A stretch of 64,000 nt of DNA from Streptomyces rubiginosohelvolus (GCF_014649875.1 NZ_BMTW01000001.1:1302001-1366000); one strand, 5' to 3'. Positions 46,761-55,858 are shown, counted from the first letter of the stretch. Translations and numbers: made by a program. Notes: a model not told the origin generated them from the letters alone.

Positions 46761-47288
46761 GTGGCCGAGCAGCTTTACGCCACCTTGAAGACCAACCGGG
46801 GGGACATCGAGATCCGGCTGCTGCCGTTCCACGCCCCCAAGACGGTGAAGAACTTCGTGGAACTGGCCACCGGGCAGCGCGAGTGGGTCAACCCGGAGAC
46901 CGGTGAGACCTCTACGGACCCGCTGTACGACGGCACGGTCTTCCACCGTGTCATCAGCGGTTTCATGATCCAGGGCGGCGATCCGCTGGGCAACGGCACC
47001 GGCGGGCCCGGCTACAAGTTCGCCGACGAGTTCCACCCGGAGCTGGCGTTCACCAAGCCGTATCTGCTGGCCATGGCCAACGCGGGGCCGGGGACCAACG
47101 GTTCGCAGTTCTTCCTGACCGTCTCGCCGACCGCCTGGCTGACCGGCAAGCACACCATCTTCGGCGAGGTGGCCGACGACGCGGGCCGGAAGGTCGTCGA
47201 CGCCATCGCGGCCACCCCGACCAACCCGCGCACGGACCGCCCGCTCCAGGACGTGGTCATCGAGTCCGTGGTCGTCGAGACCCGCTGA
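46761..47288 (+). CDS. ppiA: Cyclophilin-type peptidyl-prolyl isomerase
   Basis: A 175-aa cytoplasmic cyclophilin. Active-site blocks are FHRVISGFMIQGGDP (Arg, Phe, Met, Gln), LAMANAGPGTNGSQFFLT and HTIFGEV. No signal peptide is present. The GTG at 46761 follows GGGAAGAGGAAGGC. The gene is part of the order ppiA-rhomboid-crgA found across actinobacteria (Rv0009-Rv0011c). Confidence 0.95.
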   Translation: MAEQLYATLKTNRGDIEIRLLPFHAPKTVKNFVELATGQREWVNPETGETSTDPLYDGTVFHRVISGFMIQGGDPLGNGTGGPGYKFADEFHPELAFTKPYLLAMANAGPGTNGSQFFLTVSPTAWLTGKHTIFGEVADDAGRKVVDAIAATPTNPRTDRPLQDVVIESVVVETR

Positions 47289-47457
47289 CGGCCCGCACGC
47301 ACCCGGCCCTGCGGGTATCCCCGCGTCCCTGGGGGATCCCCGTGGGAACCAACCGCCCCGCCCGTCCGTAGTCATACATAGCGGACGAGCGGGACGGTCC
47401 TGTCCGTGCCGCCGCCCGAGCGACGAGGACCGAGGACCGAGAGGCAGGCCAGGACCG

Positions 47458-48360
47458 ATGGACCAGCAGCCGCCGGGAGACCGTGCCGCCGCGGGAAGCG
47501 GTGTGCCGACGCCGACCTGCTACCGCCATCCCGACCGCGAGACCGGCATCAGCTGTACGCGCTGCGAGCGTCCGGTCTGCCCCGAGTGCATGGTCAGCGC
47601 CTCGGTCGGCTTCCAGTGCCCCGACTGCGTACGCCAGGGCTCGGGCACCGGGCACCACCCGGCGGCCAGCCGGCCGCGCACGCTGGCGGGCGGCTCGGTG
47701 GCCGCCGATCCGCGCCTGGTCACCAAGGTCCTGCTCGGCATCAATCTGGCCGTCTTCCTCCTCGTCACCGTCCGCCCCGGGCTGGTGGGCGATCTGACGC
47801 TGCTCGGCCGGGCGTGGGACCCGAGCCCGCCGCCGGGGGCCGTCGAAGGCGTCGCCGAGGGGCAGTGGTACCGCCTGGTGACCTCGATGTTCCTGCACCA
47901 GGAAGTGGTGCACCTCGGGTTCAACATGCTGGGGCTCTGGTGGCTCGGCGGACAGCTGGAGGCGGCGCTCGGCCGGTCCCGCTATCTCGCCCTCTACCTG
48001 CTGTCCGGGTTCGCCGGCAGCGCGCTGACCTATCTGATCGCCGCGCAGAACCAGCCCTCGCTCGGTGCCTCCGGAGCGGTCTACGGCCTCTTCGGCGCGA
48101 CCGCCGTCCTGATGCGCCGCATGAACTACGACATGCGCCCGGTCCTCGTACTGCTGGCGCTGAACCTGGTCTTCACCTTCACCTGGGGCGGTATCGCCTG
48201 GGAGGCGCACGTCGGTGGTCTGATCGCGGGCGTCGCCATCGCCGTCGGCATGGTCCACGCCCCGCGCGAGCGGCGTACGGCGGTGCAGACCGGCACCTGT
48301 GCGCTCGTCCTGCTGGCGTCCCTCGGGATCATCGTCGCCCGGACGCTGGCGCTCACCTGA
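47458..48360 (+). CDS. Rhomboid family intramembrane serine protease
   Basis: A 300-aa protein. The N-terminal cytoplasmic part has a zinc-binding B-box-like cluster (Cys 21, 33, 36, 41, 44, 54, 57 and His 24). Six TM helices follow, with the family blocks HLGFNMLGLWWLGGQLE, the catalytic serine Ser205 in GASGAVYG and the catalytic His251 in EAHVGGLIAG; both catalytic residues are present. The ATG at 47458 has GGCCAGGA ahead. It is downstream of ppiA and converges with crgA. Substrates are unknown. Confidence 0.93.
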   Translation: MDQQPPGDRAAAGSGVPTPTCYRHPDRETGISCTRCERPVCPECMVSASVGFQCPDCVRQGSGTGHHPAASRPRTLAGGSVAADPRLVTKVLLGINLAVFLLVTVRPGLVGDLTLLGRAWDPSPPPGAVEGVAEGQWYRLVTSMFLHQEVVHLGFNMLGLWWLGGQLEAALGRSRYLALYLLSGFAGSALTYLIAAQNQPSLGASGAVYGLFGATAVLMRRMNYDMRPVLVLLALNLVFTFTWGGIAWEAHVGGLIAGVAIAVGMVHAPRERRTAVQTGTCALVLLASLGIIVARTLALT

Positions 48361-48694
48361 GCGGAATGGCCGGTGAGAAGGGGCTCTTCACCCCCAGCCG
48401 GACCGAAGTTGTCCACAGTGTGCGCGGAATCTTGTGCATGGCAAGAGGAACATGTGTGCCCCTTGTCGCTGAGCTGGGTTTTTCCGCCCGGACAACGGGC
48501 TGCAGCCCCCCTCGACGAGGGAGGCTGCAGTCACACCGGCGTCAACTTCAGTGGAGGTTATCCACAGATCGTCTGACCTTTTCCCCCGGCTGTGGATAAC
48601 TCTGTGGGTAACTCAGGGCAAGGCTTGCGCGGGAGAGCGTCGACCAGCTACAGGCGCGCGTACGGGCCGGGGGCGACGCAGCGGAAAGGGTCCG
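48361..48694. other. Intergenic region with a DnaA-box cluster
   Basis: A 334-bp gap between convergent rhomboid and crgA genes. It contains three exact DnaA boxes, TTGTCCACA (48409-48417), TTATCCACA (48558-48566) and the reverse TGTGGATAA (48591-48599), plus TGTGGGTAA (48603-48611, one mismatch), and a terminator hairpin. It is noncoding. The boxes match the consensus better than most within oriC. Confidence 0.85.
48500..48530. terminator. Bidirectional terminator
   Basis: CTGCAGCC pairs with GGCTGCAG and an inner CCCTC/GAGGG stem, between the convergent rhomboid and crgA genes. Confidence 0.65.
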
Positions 48695-48949
48695 CTACTT
48701 CCACTGGGTCGACACGGCGAAGCCGCCGGCGATGAAGCCGAAGCCGACCACGATGTTCCAGTTGCCCAGGGCGTCGACCGGCAGATCGCCTTCGGTCACG
48801 TAGAACACCACGATCCAGGCCAGCCCGATGAGGAACAGGGCCAGCATCACCGGAGCGACCCAGCTGCGGTTGGTCAGCTTGATGGCCGTTGCCTGCTTCG
48901 CCGGGGGCGGCGTGAAGTCGGCCTTCTTGCGGATACGTGACTTCGGCAC
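48695..48949 (-). CDS. crgA: Cell division protein CrgA
   Basis: An 84-aa protein with a basic N-terminus [15 protein letters not shown] and two TM helices (about 30-50, [21 protein letters not shown], and 66-80, [14 protein letters not shown]). This is the complete CrgA build. It inhibits or coordinates FtsZ-ring and septum formation before sporulation in streptomycetes and recruits wall-synthesis proteins in mycobacteria. The GTG at 48949 follows GGAGAG about 10 nt upstream. It is divergent from the DUF881 gene. Confidence 0.95.
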   Translation of the reverse strand: MPKSRIRKKADFTPPPAKQATAIKLTNRSWVAPVMLALFLIGLAWIVVFYVTEGDLPVDALGNWNIVVGFGFIAGGFAVSTQWK

Positions 48950-49100
48950 GAGGGACTCTCCTGTCGATGCGCTGCGTGACCGCGCAGGGATCTGTGGCGG
49001 GCGCCGGGGGCGGGTGCCAGGGGATGCCAGGGGGAATGCTGCCTCCCCCGAGCGTCCGTTAGCGTAGTGCTTCCCTGGCGCCTGATGAGATAAGGGTACG

Positions 49101-49868
49101 TTGAGCAATTCTGCCGACTCCCCCGAAGGCCCGGCCCGGCGCACCTCCGTGTGGGCGGTCCGGGGGCTCACCGCTGCGGTTTTCGCCCTGGCCGGACTCA
49201 TCTTCGTCACCAGTGCCAACACGGCCAAGGGCACCAATCTGCGCAGTGACTCCTCGCTCCTCAAGCTCTCCGACCTGATCAGGGAGCGCAGTGAGAAGAA
49301 CGCCGAGCTGAACGATTCGGCCGCCTCCGTGCGCGCCCAGATCGACGCCCTCGCCCAGCGCGACGACGGCTCCACCGAGGCCGAGGACGCCAAGCTGAAG
49401 GCGCTGGAGCAGGCTGCCGGCACGACGAAGATCACCGGTGACTCCGTCAGCGTGACCCTCAACGACGCGCCTCCCGACGCCACCGCCAACCCCGGCTACC
49501 CCGAGCCCCAGCCCAACGACCTGGTCATCCACCAGCAGGACCTGCAGGCCGTGGTGAACGCGCTGTGGCAGGGCGGGGCACGCGGAATCCAGGTGATGGA
49601 CCAGCGGCTGATCTCCACCAGCGCGGTCCGCTGCGTCGGCAACACCCTGATCCTCCAGGGCCGCGTCTACTCCCCGCCGTACAAGGTCACCGCGGTCGGC
49701 GACCCCGGAAAGCTCAAGCAGGCGCTCAACAGCTCCACCGCGATCCAGAACTACCTGCTGTACGTGAAGGCGTACGGGCTCGGCTGGAAAGTCGACGAGG
49801 ACGAGGCGGTGACTCTTCCCGGGTACTCGGGCACAGTGGATCTCCACTACGCACAGCCTGTGGAGTGA
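49101..49868 (+). CDS. DUF881 family protein
   Basis: A 255-aa protein with a single N-terminal TM helix (about 20-40, [18 protein letters not shown]), a coiled-coil stretch (about 58-112, [17 protein letters not shown]) and a C-terminal DUF881 domain with [27 protein letters not shown] and the closing LHYAQPV. The TTG at 49101 is the start, with AAGGG 5-6 nt upstream. Homologues lie beside crgA across actinobacteria (Rv0012). An extracytoplasmic, envelope-linked role is likely; the molecular function is unknown. Confidence 0.88.
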   Translation: MSNSADSPEGPARRTSVWAVRGLTAAVFALAGLIFVTSANTAKGTNLRSDSSLLKLSDLIRERSEKNAELNDSAASVRAQIDALAQRDDGSTEAEDAKLKALEQAAGTTKITGDSVSVTLNDAPPDATANPGYPEPQPNDLVIHQQDLQAVVNALWQGGARGIQVMDQRLISTSAVRCVGNTLILQGRVYSPPYKVTAVGDPGKLKQALNSSTAIQNYLLYVKAYGLGWKVDEDEAVTLPGYSGTVDLHYAQPVE

Positions 49869-49910
49869 GCCCTGGCCGAGCGCCAGCTGAACCCCGGGGA
49901 GGCCGGTCCG

Positions 49911-50606
49911 GTGTCGGTGCGACTCGTCGTCAGGACCTTCAGCGAACTCTGCATCACCGTGGGCGCGCTGATCGTCCTCTTCGTCGTCTACTTCCTGTTC
50001 TGGACCGGCGTGAAAGCGGCCGACGCGGCCGAGGGCGAGATCGACACCCTCCAGAGCCGGTGGGCGCGCGAACCCGTGGCCCCGGCCCCGCCGCCCCCTT
50101 CCGCTTCCACTGAGCCGTCCGCCCCGGCCCCGTACCGCGACGGAAAGCCCTTCGCGACGATGCACATCCCCCGCTTCGGCTCCGGCTGGGAGTGGCCCGT
50201 CCTGGAGAACACCGAGGTCAGGACCTTGCAGAAGGGGCTCGGGCACTACAGCGGAACCGCCCGCCCCGGCGATACGGGCAACTTCGCGGTGGCCGGCCAC
50301 CGGCGGACGTACGGCGACCCGTTCAAGGACTTCCCGAAACTGCGGCCCGGGGACGCGGTCGTCGTCAACGACGGGACGACCTGGTTCACGTACCGCATCG
50401 CGAAGAGGCCCTACCGGACCGTGCCCACCGACACCGCCGTCGTCGACCCCGTGCCCCGCGGCTCCGGCTTCGAGAGTGACGGCCGCTATCTGACCCTCAC
50501 CACGTGCGAACCGGAGTGGGGCAGCAGCCACCGGCTGATCGCCTGGGCGCATCTGGACGCCACGCGGCCGGTGAGCGAGGGGAAGCCGCCGGAGCTCGCC
50601 GACTGA
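49911..50606 (+). CDS. Class E sortase (copy 1)
   Basis: A 231-aa transpeptidase with one N-terminal TM helix (about 14-32, CITVGALIVLFVVYFLFW), a Pro/Ala linker and the sortase barrel (about 82-215). Catalytic residues are His130 (VAGHRRTYGDPF), Cys199 (LTLTTCEPEW) and Arg208. Class E sortases of streptomycetes anchor LAXTG proteins such as long chaplins to the wall. GTG 49911 follows GGGGAGGCC. It lies 42 bp after the DUF881 gene; a small membrane protein and a PabA-type gene separate it from two further sortases. Confidence 0.92.
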   Translation: MSVRLVVRTFSELCITVGALIVLFVVYFLFWTGVKAADAAEGEIDTLQSRWAREPVAPAPPPPSASTEPSAPAPYRDGKPFATMHIPRFGSGWEWPVLENTEVRTLQKGLGHYSGTARPGDTGNFAVAGHRRTYGDPFKDFPKLRPGDAVVVNDGTTWFTYRIAKRPYRTVPTDTAVVDPVPRGSGFESDGRYLTLTTCEPEWGSSHRLIAWAHLDATRPVSEGKPPELAD

Positions 50607-50700
50607 GCCGGGGCGGCCACGACTCGTGGTTTTCCCCAGCGGACCCACGCTTCTGCCGCGGCCCTCTAGTCTGGTGCGGGTACCGAATGGAGGGGTCAGC

Positions 50701-50889
50701 ATGTACGGCTGGATCTGGCGGCATCTGCCGGGCAACGCATGGGTGCGGAGCATCATCGCGCTCGCGCTGATTCTGGCGGTCGTCTACGCACTGTTCCAGT
50801 ACGTGTTCCCGTGGGCGGAGCCGCTGCTCCCGTTCGGTGATGTGACCGTCGACGGCGCGAGCGCCGGTGGAGCAGGAGCCGGCCAGTGA
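50701..50889 (+). CDS. Small single-TM membrane protein
   Basis: A 62-aa protein: a short start YGWIWRHLPGNAWVR, a TM helix SIIALALILAVVYALFQYVF, and an exposed tail beginning PWAEPLLPFGDVTV. The ATG at 50701 follows GGAGGGG. The stop overlaps the start of the amidotransferase gene (GTGA), giving translational coupling. The sequence is conserved-looking (Trp/Pro-rich ends) and I take it as real; the function is unknown. Confidence 0.8.
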   Translation: MYGWIWRHLPGNAWVRSIIALALILAVVYALFQYVFPWAEPLLPFGDVTVDGASAGGAGAGQ

Positions 50890-51524
50890 CCGCACGCATC
50901 CTCGTCGTGGACAACTACGACAGCTTCGTCTTCAACCTCGTCCAGTATCTGTACCAGCTCGGTGCCGAGTGCGAGGTGCTGCGCAACGACGAGGTGACCC
51001 CCGCCCACGCCCAGGACGGCTTCGACGGCGTCCTGCTCTCGCCCGGCCCCGGTACGCCCGAGCAGGCCGGCGTCTGCGTCGAGATGGTGCGCCACTGCGC
51101 GGACACCGGCGTTCCGGTCTTCGGCGTCTGCCTGGGGATGCAGTCGATGGCGGTGGCGTACGGCGGTGTCGTCGACCGGGCCCCGGAGTTGCTGCACGGC
51201 AAGACCTCCCCCGTGACCCACGAGGGCAAGGGCGTCTTCACCGGGCTGCCGTCCCCCTTCACGGCGACGCGCTACCACTCGCTCGCCGCCGAACCCGGCG
51301 AGCTGCCCCCCGAGCTGGAGGTCACCGCCCGCACCGCGGACGGCATCATCATGGGGCTGCGCCACCGCGACCGGGCGGTGGAGGGCGTGCAGTTCCACCC
51401 CGAGTCGGTGCTCACCGAACACGGCCACCTGATGCTCGCCAACTGGCTGGAGCAGTGCGGAGACCAGGGGGCCGTCGCGCGCTCGGCGGGGCTCGCGCCG
51501 GTGGTGGGCAAGGCCGCCGCGTGA
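50886..51524 (+). CDS. pabA: Class I glutamine amidotransferase, PabA/TrpG type
   Basis: A 212-aa subunit that supplies ammonia for aminodeoxychorismate or anthranilate synthesis. The N-terminus RILVVDNYDSFVFNLVQYL, the oxyanion block LLSPGPGTPEQAG, the nucleophile in VFGVCLGMQ and the His/Glu pair in GVQFHPESVLTEHG are complete. No synthase component I gene is nearby, so whether it serves folate, tryptophan or both is open (the M. tuberculosis neighbour in this position is called TrpG). GTG 50886 overlaps the preceding stop, and its own stop overlaps the next start (GTGA). Confidence 0.92.
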   Translation: MTARILVVDNYDSFVFNLVQYLYQLGAECEVLRNDEVTPAHAQDGFDGVLLSPGPGTPEQAGVCVEMVRHCADTGVPVFGVCLGMQSMAVAYGGVVDRAPELLHGKTSPVTHEGKGVFTGLPSPFTATRYHSLAAEPGELPPELEVTARTADGIIMGLRHRDRAVEGVQFHPESVLTEHGHLMLANWLEQCGDQGAVARSAGLAPVVGKAAA

Positions 51525-52855
51525 CCGCAGGCCGCCCCGGGCACGCCGCCGGACCGGAAGGCCCCGACGCGCACGGGGCGTACGGGACCGACGGCGCGTT
51601 CGTGGCGGCGGTGGACGGTCTCGCGGATCCGCTCAACGATCCGCTGCCCGGCGGGCACACGTCGCCGTGGTTCCGGTCGGACACCGTCCCGGCGGCGGAA
51701 CCCGCGGCGCCGTCCTCGTACGACACCGGGTACGCGCCCCGCCAAGCGCCTCCTCAAGGGCCTCAGCAGCCCCAGGGAGCCCCGAACGAGTGGTACGACC
51801 CCGCCGGGTACCAACGCGACTGGTACGGGCCTCAGGAGCCGTCTGCGCGCATGGCCCCGGCAGACCTGGCCTCCCCGGCGGACCCGGTGCCCCCGGCCGA
51901 GGAGCGGGCTCCGGCCCCGGCACCGGCCCCGGCACCGGCCCCGGTTCCGGACACACCCGACCTCCACGCCGAACCGCGTACCGAAGTGCTCGCCCGCATA
52001 CCGCCGGAGACGGAGCCCGACCCCGACCCCGCTCCCGCCCCCGGCGGGCGGGCCGAGCGGCGGCGGGCGGCCAAGGGGCGCGGGCGTCGCCGCCCGGGGA
52101 CGGCCCCGGAGCAGAAGCCCGCCCCGGCCGCCGCGGTGCCGATGTCCCGCGTGGAGGCCCGGCGCGCGGCGCGGGCGGCGAAGGACAGCCCGGCGGTCAT
52201 CGCCAGCCGGGCGGTCGGCGAGGTGTTCATCTCGCTGGGCGTCCTGATGCTGCTGTTCGTCACCTACCAGCTGTGGTGGACCAACATCCGCGCCGACCAG
52301 ATCGCCGGCAAGGAGACGAACCGGATCCAGGACGAATGGGCCAACGGCGACCGCACGCCAGGGGTGTTCGCGCCCGGCGAGGGCTTCGCGATCATGCACA
52401 TCCCCAAGCTGGACGTCGTCGCCCCGATCGCCGAGGGCATCGACAAGGAGAAGGTCCTCGACCGGGGGATGATCGGCCACTACGGCGAGGGCAAGCTCAA
52501 GACGGCGATGCCCTCCGACAAGCAGGGCAACTTCTCCGTGGCGGGTCACCGCAACACCCATGGCGAACCGTTCCGCTACATCAACAAGCTCCAGCGCGGC
52601 GACCCGATCGTGGTCGAGACCCGGGACGCGTACTACACGTACGAGATGGCCCAGATCCTCCCGCAGACCTCGCCGTCGAACATCTCGGTGATCGAGCCGA
52701 TCCCGGTCGGTTCCGGGTTCACGAAGCCGGGCAGATACCTCACGCTGACGACCTGCACGCCGGAATTCACGAGTACCTACCGGCTGATCGTCTGGGGCAA
52801 GATGGTCGACGAACGGCCACGCAGCGAGGGGAAGCCCGACGCGCTCGTCGGCTGA
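51521..52855 (+). CDS. Class E sortase with long disordered N-terminus (copy 2)
   Basis: A 444-aa protein. Residues 1-225 are a Pro/Ala/Glu-rich cytoplasmic tail with a basic end (RRAAKGRGRRR, RRAARAAK); one TM helix spans about 232-253; the sortase domain follows with His343 (AGHRNTHGEPF), Cys412 (LTLTTCTPEF) and Arg421. Family members without the tail function alone, so the tail probably has a cytoplasmic docking or regulatory role. GTG 51521 overlaps the pabA stop. It corresponds by position to one of the S. coelicolor SrtE pair. Confidence 0.92.
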   Translation: MTAGRPGHAAGPEGPDAHGAYGTDGAFVAAVDGLADPLNDPLPGGHTSPWFRSDTVPAAEPAAPSSYDTGYAPRQAPPQGPQQPQGAPNEWYDPAGYQRDWYGPQEPSARMAPADLASPADPVPPAEERAPAPAPAPAPAPVPDTPDLHAEPRTEVLARIPPETEPDPDPAPAPGGRAERRRAAKGRGRRRPGTAPEQKPAPAAAVPMSRVEARRAARAAKDSPAVIASRAVGEVFISLGVLMLLFVTYQLWWTNIRADQIAGKETNRIQDEWANGDRTPGVFAPGEGFAIMHIPKLDVVAPIAEGIDKEKVLDRGMIGHYGEGKLKTAMPSDKQGNFSVAGHRNTHGEPFRYINKLQRGDPIVVETRDAYYTYEMAQILPQTSPSNISVIEPIPVGSGFTKPGRYLTLTTCTPEFTSTYRLIVWGKMVDERPRSEGKPDALVG

Positions 52856-52880
52856 ACATCCTCACGACAGGGACGGTGCG

Positions 52881-53618
52881 GTGGCAGCGAGGACCGAGCA
52901 CGACGAGCGGACCGACACGTCCGCGTCCCCGCCCCCGGCACGCCGCCGCGTCCGCCACCCCGTGGCGACGGCCGTCAGCGTCTTCGGCGAACTGCTCATC
53001 ACCGCGGGCCTGGTGCTCGCGCTGTTCGTCGTCTACTCCCTGTGGTGGACCAACGTGCTCGCCGACCGCGAGGCAGACCGGCAGGGCGACACGGTCCGCA
53101 GCAAGTGGGCGGACGGTCCGGGCGCGCTGGACACCAAGGACGGCATCGGCTTCCTGCACGCGCCCGCCATGAAGAACGGCGAGGTGCTGGTCAAGAAGGG
53201 CACCGACCCCAAGAACCTCAACAACGGCATCGCCGGCTACTACACCGACCCCGTCGAGTCGGCCCTCCCCTGGGACGACGAGGGCAACTTCACGCTGGCC
53301 GCGCACCGCGACGGGCACGGCGCGAAGTTCCACAACATCCACAAGCTGAAGAACGGCGATCCGGTCGTCTTCGAGACCAAGGACACCTGGTACGTCTACA
53401 AGGTCTACAAGACGCTCCCCGAGACCTCGAAGTTCAACGTCGACGTCATCCAGCCGGTCCCGGAGGAGTCGGGCGTCAAGAAGCCCGGGCGCTACATCAC
53501 GCTGACGACCTGCACCCCGGTCTACACCTCGAAGTACCGGTACATCGTGTGGGGCGAGCTGGAGCGTACGGAGAAGGTCGACAAGGACCGTACGAAGCCG
53601 GTGGAGCTGCTGGGCTGA
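52881..53618 (+). CDS. Class E sortase (copy 3)
   Basis: A 245-aa protein with a 27-residue basic lead, a TM helix (about 33-56, VFGELLITAGLVLALFVVYSLW) and a sortase barrel. Catalytic residues are His142 (AAHRDGHGAKF), Cys211 (ITLTTCTPVY) and Arg220. It differs from the other two copies around the histidine (AAHRDGH in place of AGHRxTxGxP), suggesting a different substrate preference. GTG 52881 follows AGGGACGG, 25 bp after copy 2. It converges with pknB across a terminator. Confidence 0.92.
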   Translation: MAARTEHDERTDTSASPPPARRRVRHPVATAVSVFGELLITAGLVLALFVVYSLWWTNVLADREADRQGDTVRSKWADGPGALDTKDGIGFLHAPAMKNGEVLVKKGTDPKNLNNGIAGYYTDPVESALPWDDEGNFTLAAHRDGHGAKFHNIHKLKNGDPVVFETKDTWYVYKVYKTLPETSKFNVDVIQPVPEESGVKKPGRYITLTTCTPVYTSKYRYIVWGELERTEKVDKDRTKPVELLG

Positions 53619-53644
53619 GCCCTCGTCGCGGCCCCCGTACGCGG

Positions 53645-53683
53645 GAAGGGCCCCGGTCACCATCGTGGTGACCGGGGCCCTTC
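53645..53683. terminator. Bidirectional terminator between sortase 3 and pknB
   Basis: A perfect 18-bp stem (53645-53662 with 53666-53683) and 3-nt loop. Confidence 0.85.
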
Positions 53684-53710
53684 GCCGTACGCCGCGGGGC
53701 GGGCGGCGGC

Positions 53711-55687
53711 TCAGCCGCCCGGGCCTCCGAAGAGGCCGCCCCCGCCGCCCTCGATGGTGATGAGGGTGACGGTGCTGCCCTTGTCCGCCTCGGTGTTCGG
53801 CGCCGGGTTGCTGGTGATCACCCGGGCGTCCGGCTTGTCGACCGAACCCTGGGCGAGCTGGACCACGAAGCCGAGCCCCTCCAGCTGGCCCTTCGCGTCC
53901 TGGTACGACTTGCCGCCGAGGTCACCGGGGATCTGGACCTTCTCCGGCTGGGCCGGGCCCTTGGAGACCTTCAGGACGATCTGCACGTCCTTGGCCTGGT
54001 TGCTCGGGCCCGCCGGGGTCTGCTCGATGACCTCGCCGGCCGGCTTGTCCGAGTCGACGTCGGTCCGTGAGACGTTGGTGAACCCGAGCTGGTTGAGCTG
54101 CGCGACGGCGGCGTCGTACTGCCGGGTGCGCACGTCGGGCATCGGGTCGGTCGTCTTCTTGGCGATCGTGATGGTGACCTCGGACTCCTCGTCGGCCTTC
54201 TGGCCGCCCTTGGGGTTCTGCTTGATCACCGTCCCCTCGGGTTCGTCGGACTCCGCCGTGGTGACGTTGACCGAGAAGCCGTCTCCTTCCAGGACCTCAC
54301 GGGCGCCGTCCTCGGACTTCTCCAGGACGTTGGGGACCTCGATCTGCGGCGCTCCGGACGAGACGACGACCGTGACGGTGCCGTCCTTGTCCATCATCGC
54401 GTCGGGCGACGGGTCCTGGGAGCAGATCTGGCCCTTCTCCTGCTGCTCGCACGGCTCGTCGGCGCCCTTGGTCACGGTGACGCCGGTTCTGGACGCGAGC
54501 GTCTGCGCCTCCTCAAGCGTGGAGCCCACCAGATTCGGGGCCTTGACCTGGTCGTCGCCCCCGTTGTCGGAGAAGATCACCCGGCCGATCAGGATCGCGC
54601 CGATGAGCACCAGGATGCCCGCGACGACCAGCAGGATCGTCGAGGTGTTGCTCTTCTTCTGCTGGCGTCGGCGGCCCTGGCGGTCGTCGTAGCCGTAGCC
54701 GCCGTCGTCCGGGTTGACCGGCGGCAGCATCGAGGTCTGCGCGTTGTTCGGATCGGTCGGGCGCAGGGCGGTGGTGGGCTGGTCGGGGTTGTAGCCGTCG
54801 TAGCCCCCGTACCCCGCGGCGCCCATCGCCGCCGTGGCCGCGACCGGCTGGCCGTCGAGGCAGGCCTCGATGTCGGCGCGCATCTCGTCGGCGGACTGGT
54901 AGCGGTAGTCCGGGTCCTTGGTGAGCGCCTTCAACACGATCGCGTCCATCTCGGGCGTGATCTCGGGGTCGAAGTTGCTCGGCGGCTGCGGCTCCTCGCG
55001 GACGTGCTGGTAGGCCACCGCGACGGGTGAGTCTCCGACGAACGGGGGCCGCACGGCGAGCAGCTCGTAGAGCAGACAGCCGGTGGAGTAGAGGTCGGAG
55101 CGCGCGTCGACCTGCTCGCCCTTGGCCTGCTCCGGGGAGAGGTACTGGGCGGTCCCGATGACCGCGGCGGTCTGCGTCATGGTCATTCCGGAGTCGCCCA
55201 TGGCGCGGGCGATGCCGAAGTCCATGACCTTGACCTGGCCGGTGCGCGTCAGCATGACGTTCGCCGGCTTGATGTCGCGGTGGACGATCTGGGCGCGGTG
55301 CGAGTACTCCAGGGCCTGGAGGATGCCGACCGTCATCTCCAGCGTGCGCTCGGGGAGCAGCCTGCGGCCGGAGTGCAGCAGCTCCCGCAGCGTCGACCCG
55401 TCGACGTACTCCATCACGATGTACGGGATGGAGACCCCGTCGACGTAGTCCTCGCCGGTGTCGTACACGGCGACGATCGCGGGGTGGTTGAGCGAGGCGG
55501 CCGACTGGGCCTCTCGGCGGAACCGGGCCTGGAACGACGGGTCACGTGCCAGATCGGCCCGCAGCGTCTTCACCGCTACGGTGCGGCCGAGCCGGGTGTC
55601 GTGGGCGAGGTAGACCTCGGCCATGCCACCACGGCCGAGCACCGAGCCCAGCTCGTACCGGCCGCCGAGGCGACGCGGCTCTTCCAT
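53711..55687 (-). CDS. pknB: PASTA-domain Ser/Thr protein kinase PknB
   Basis: A 658-aa receptor kinase of wall synthesis. Kinase domain 10-280: GRGGMAEV loop, Lys40, HRDIKPAN (Asp138), DFG at 156-158 and the Ser/Thr-rich activation loop SGMTMTQTAAVIGTAQYLSPE-type segment. A juxtamembrane linker leads to a TM helix at about 350-372. The extracellular part carries four PASTA repeats (starts near 381, 450, 515 and 585), which bind muropeptides or lipid II. The ATG at 55687 (MEEPRRLGGRYELG) is chosen; the frame is open to 55759. It follows pbpA in the growth operon; no pknA lies beside it, unlike in mycobacteria. Confidence 0.95.
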   Translation of the reverse strand: MEEPRRLGGRYELGSVLGRGGMAEVYLAHDTRLGRTVAVKTLRADLARDPSFQARFRREAQSAASLNHPAIVAVYDTGEDYVDGVSIPYIVMEYVDGSTLRELLHSGRRLLPERTLEMTVGILQALEYSHRAQIVHRDIKPANVMLTRTGQVKVMDFGIARAMGDSGMTMTQTAAVIGTAQYLSPEQAKGEQVDARSDLYSTGCLLYELLAVRPPFVGDSPVAVAYQHVREEPQPPSNFDPEITPEMDAIVLKALTKDPDYRYQSADEMRADIEACLDGQPVAATAAMGAAGYGGYDGYNPDQPTTALRPTDPNNAQTSMLPPVNPDDGGYGYDDRQGRRRQQKKSNTSTILLVVAGILVLIGAILIGRVIFSDNGGDDQVKAPNLVGSTLEEAQTLASRTGVTVTKGADEPCEQQEKGQICSQDPSPDAMMDKDGTVTVVVSSGAPQIEVPNVLEKSEDGAREVLEGDGFSVNVTTAESDEPEGTVIKQNPKGGQKADEESEVTITIAKKTTDPMPDVRTRQYDAAVAQLNQLGFTNVSRTDVDSDKPAGEVIEQTPAGPSNQAKDVQIVLKVSKGPAQPEKVQIPGDLGGKSYQDAKGQLEGLGFVVQLAQGSVDKPDARVITSNPAPNTEADKGSTVTLITIEGGGGGLFGGPGG

Positions 55688-55858
55688 AACTGTTCCAGCC
55701 CTCTCCGTCAGTCCCGACCGCACCCGTGTGTGGTCCGCGGCGGTGCGCTGTTCGCGCATACGCTACCGGGCACGGGTGACGTGATCAGCCCGCACCCGTC
55801 AGCCGATATCCGACCGGTATGCGATGTCCGGTATGACGGGCGGCGGCCGTGACAGGTC

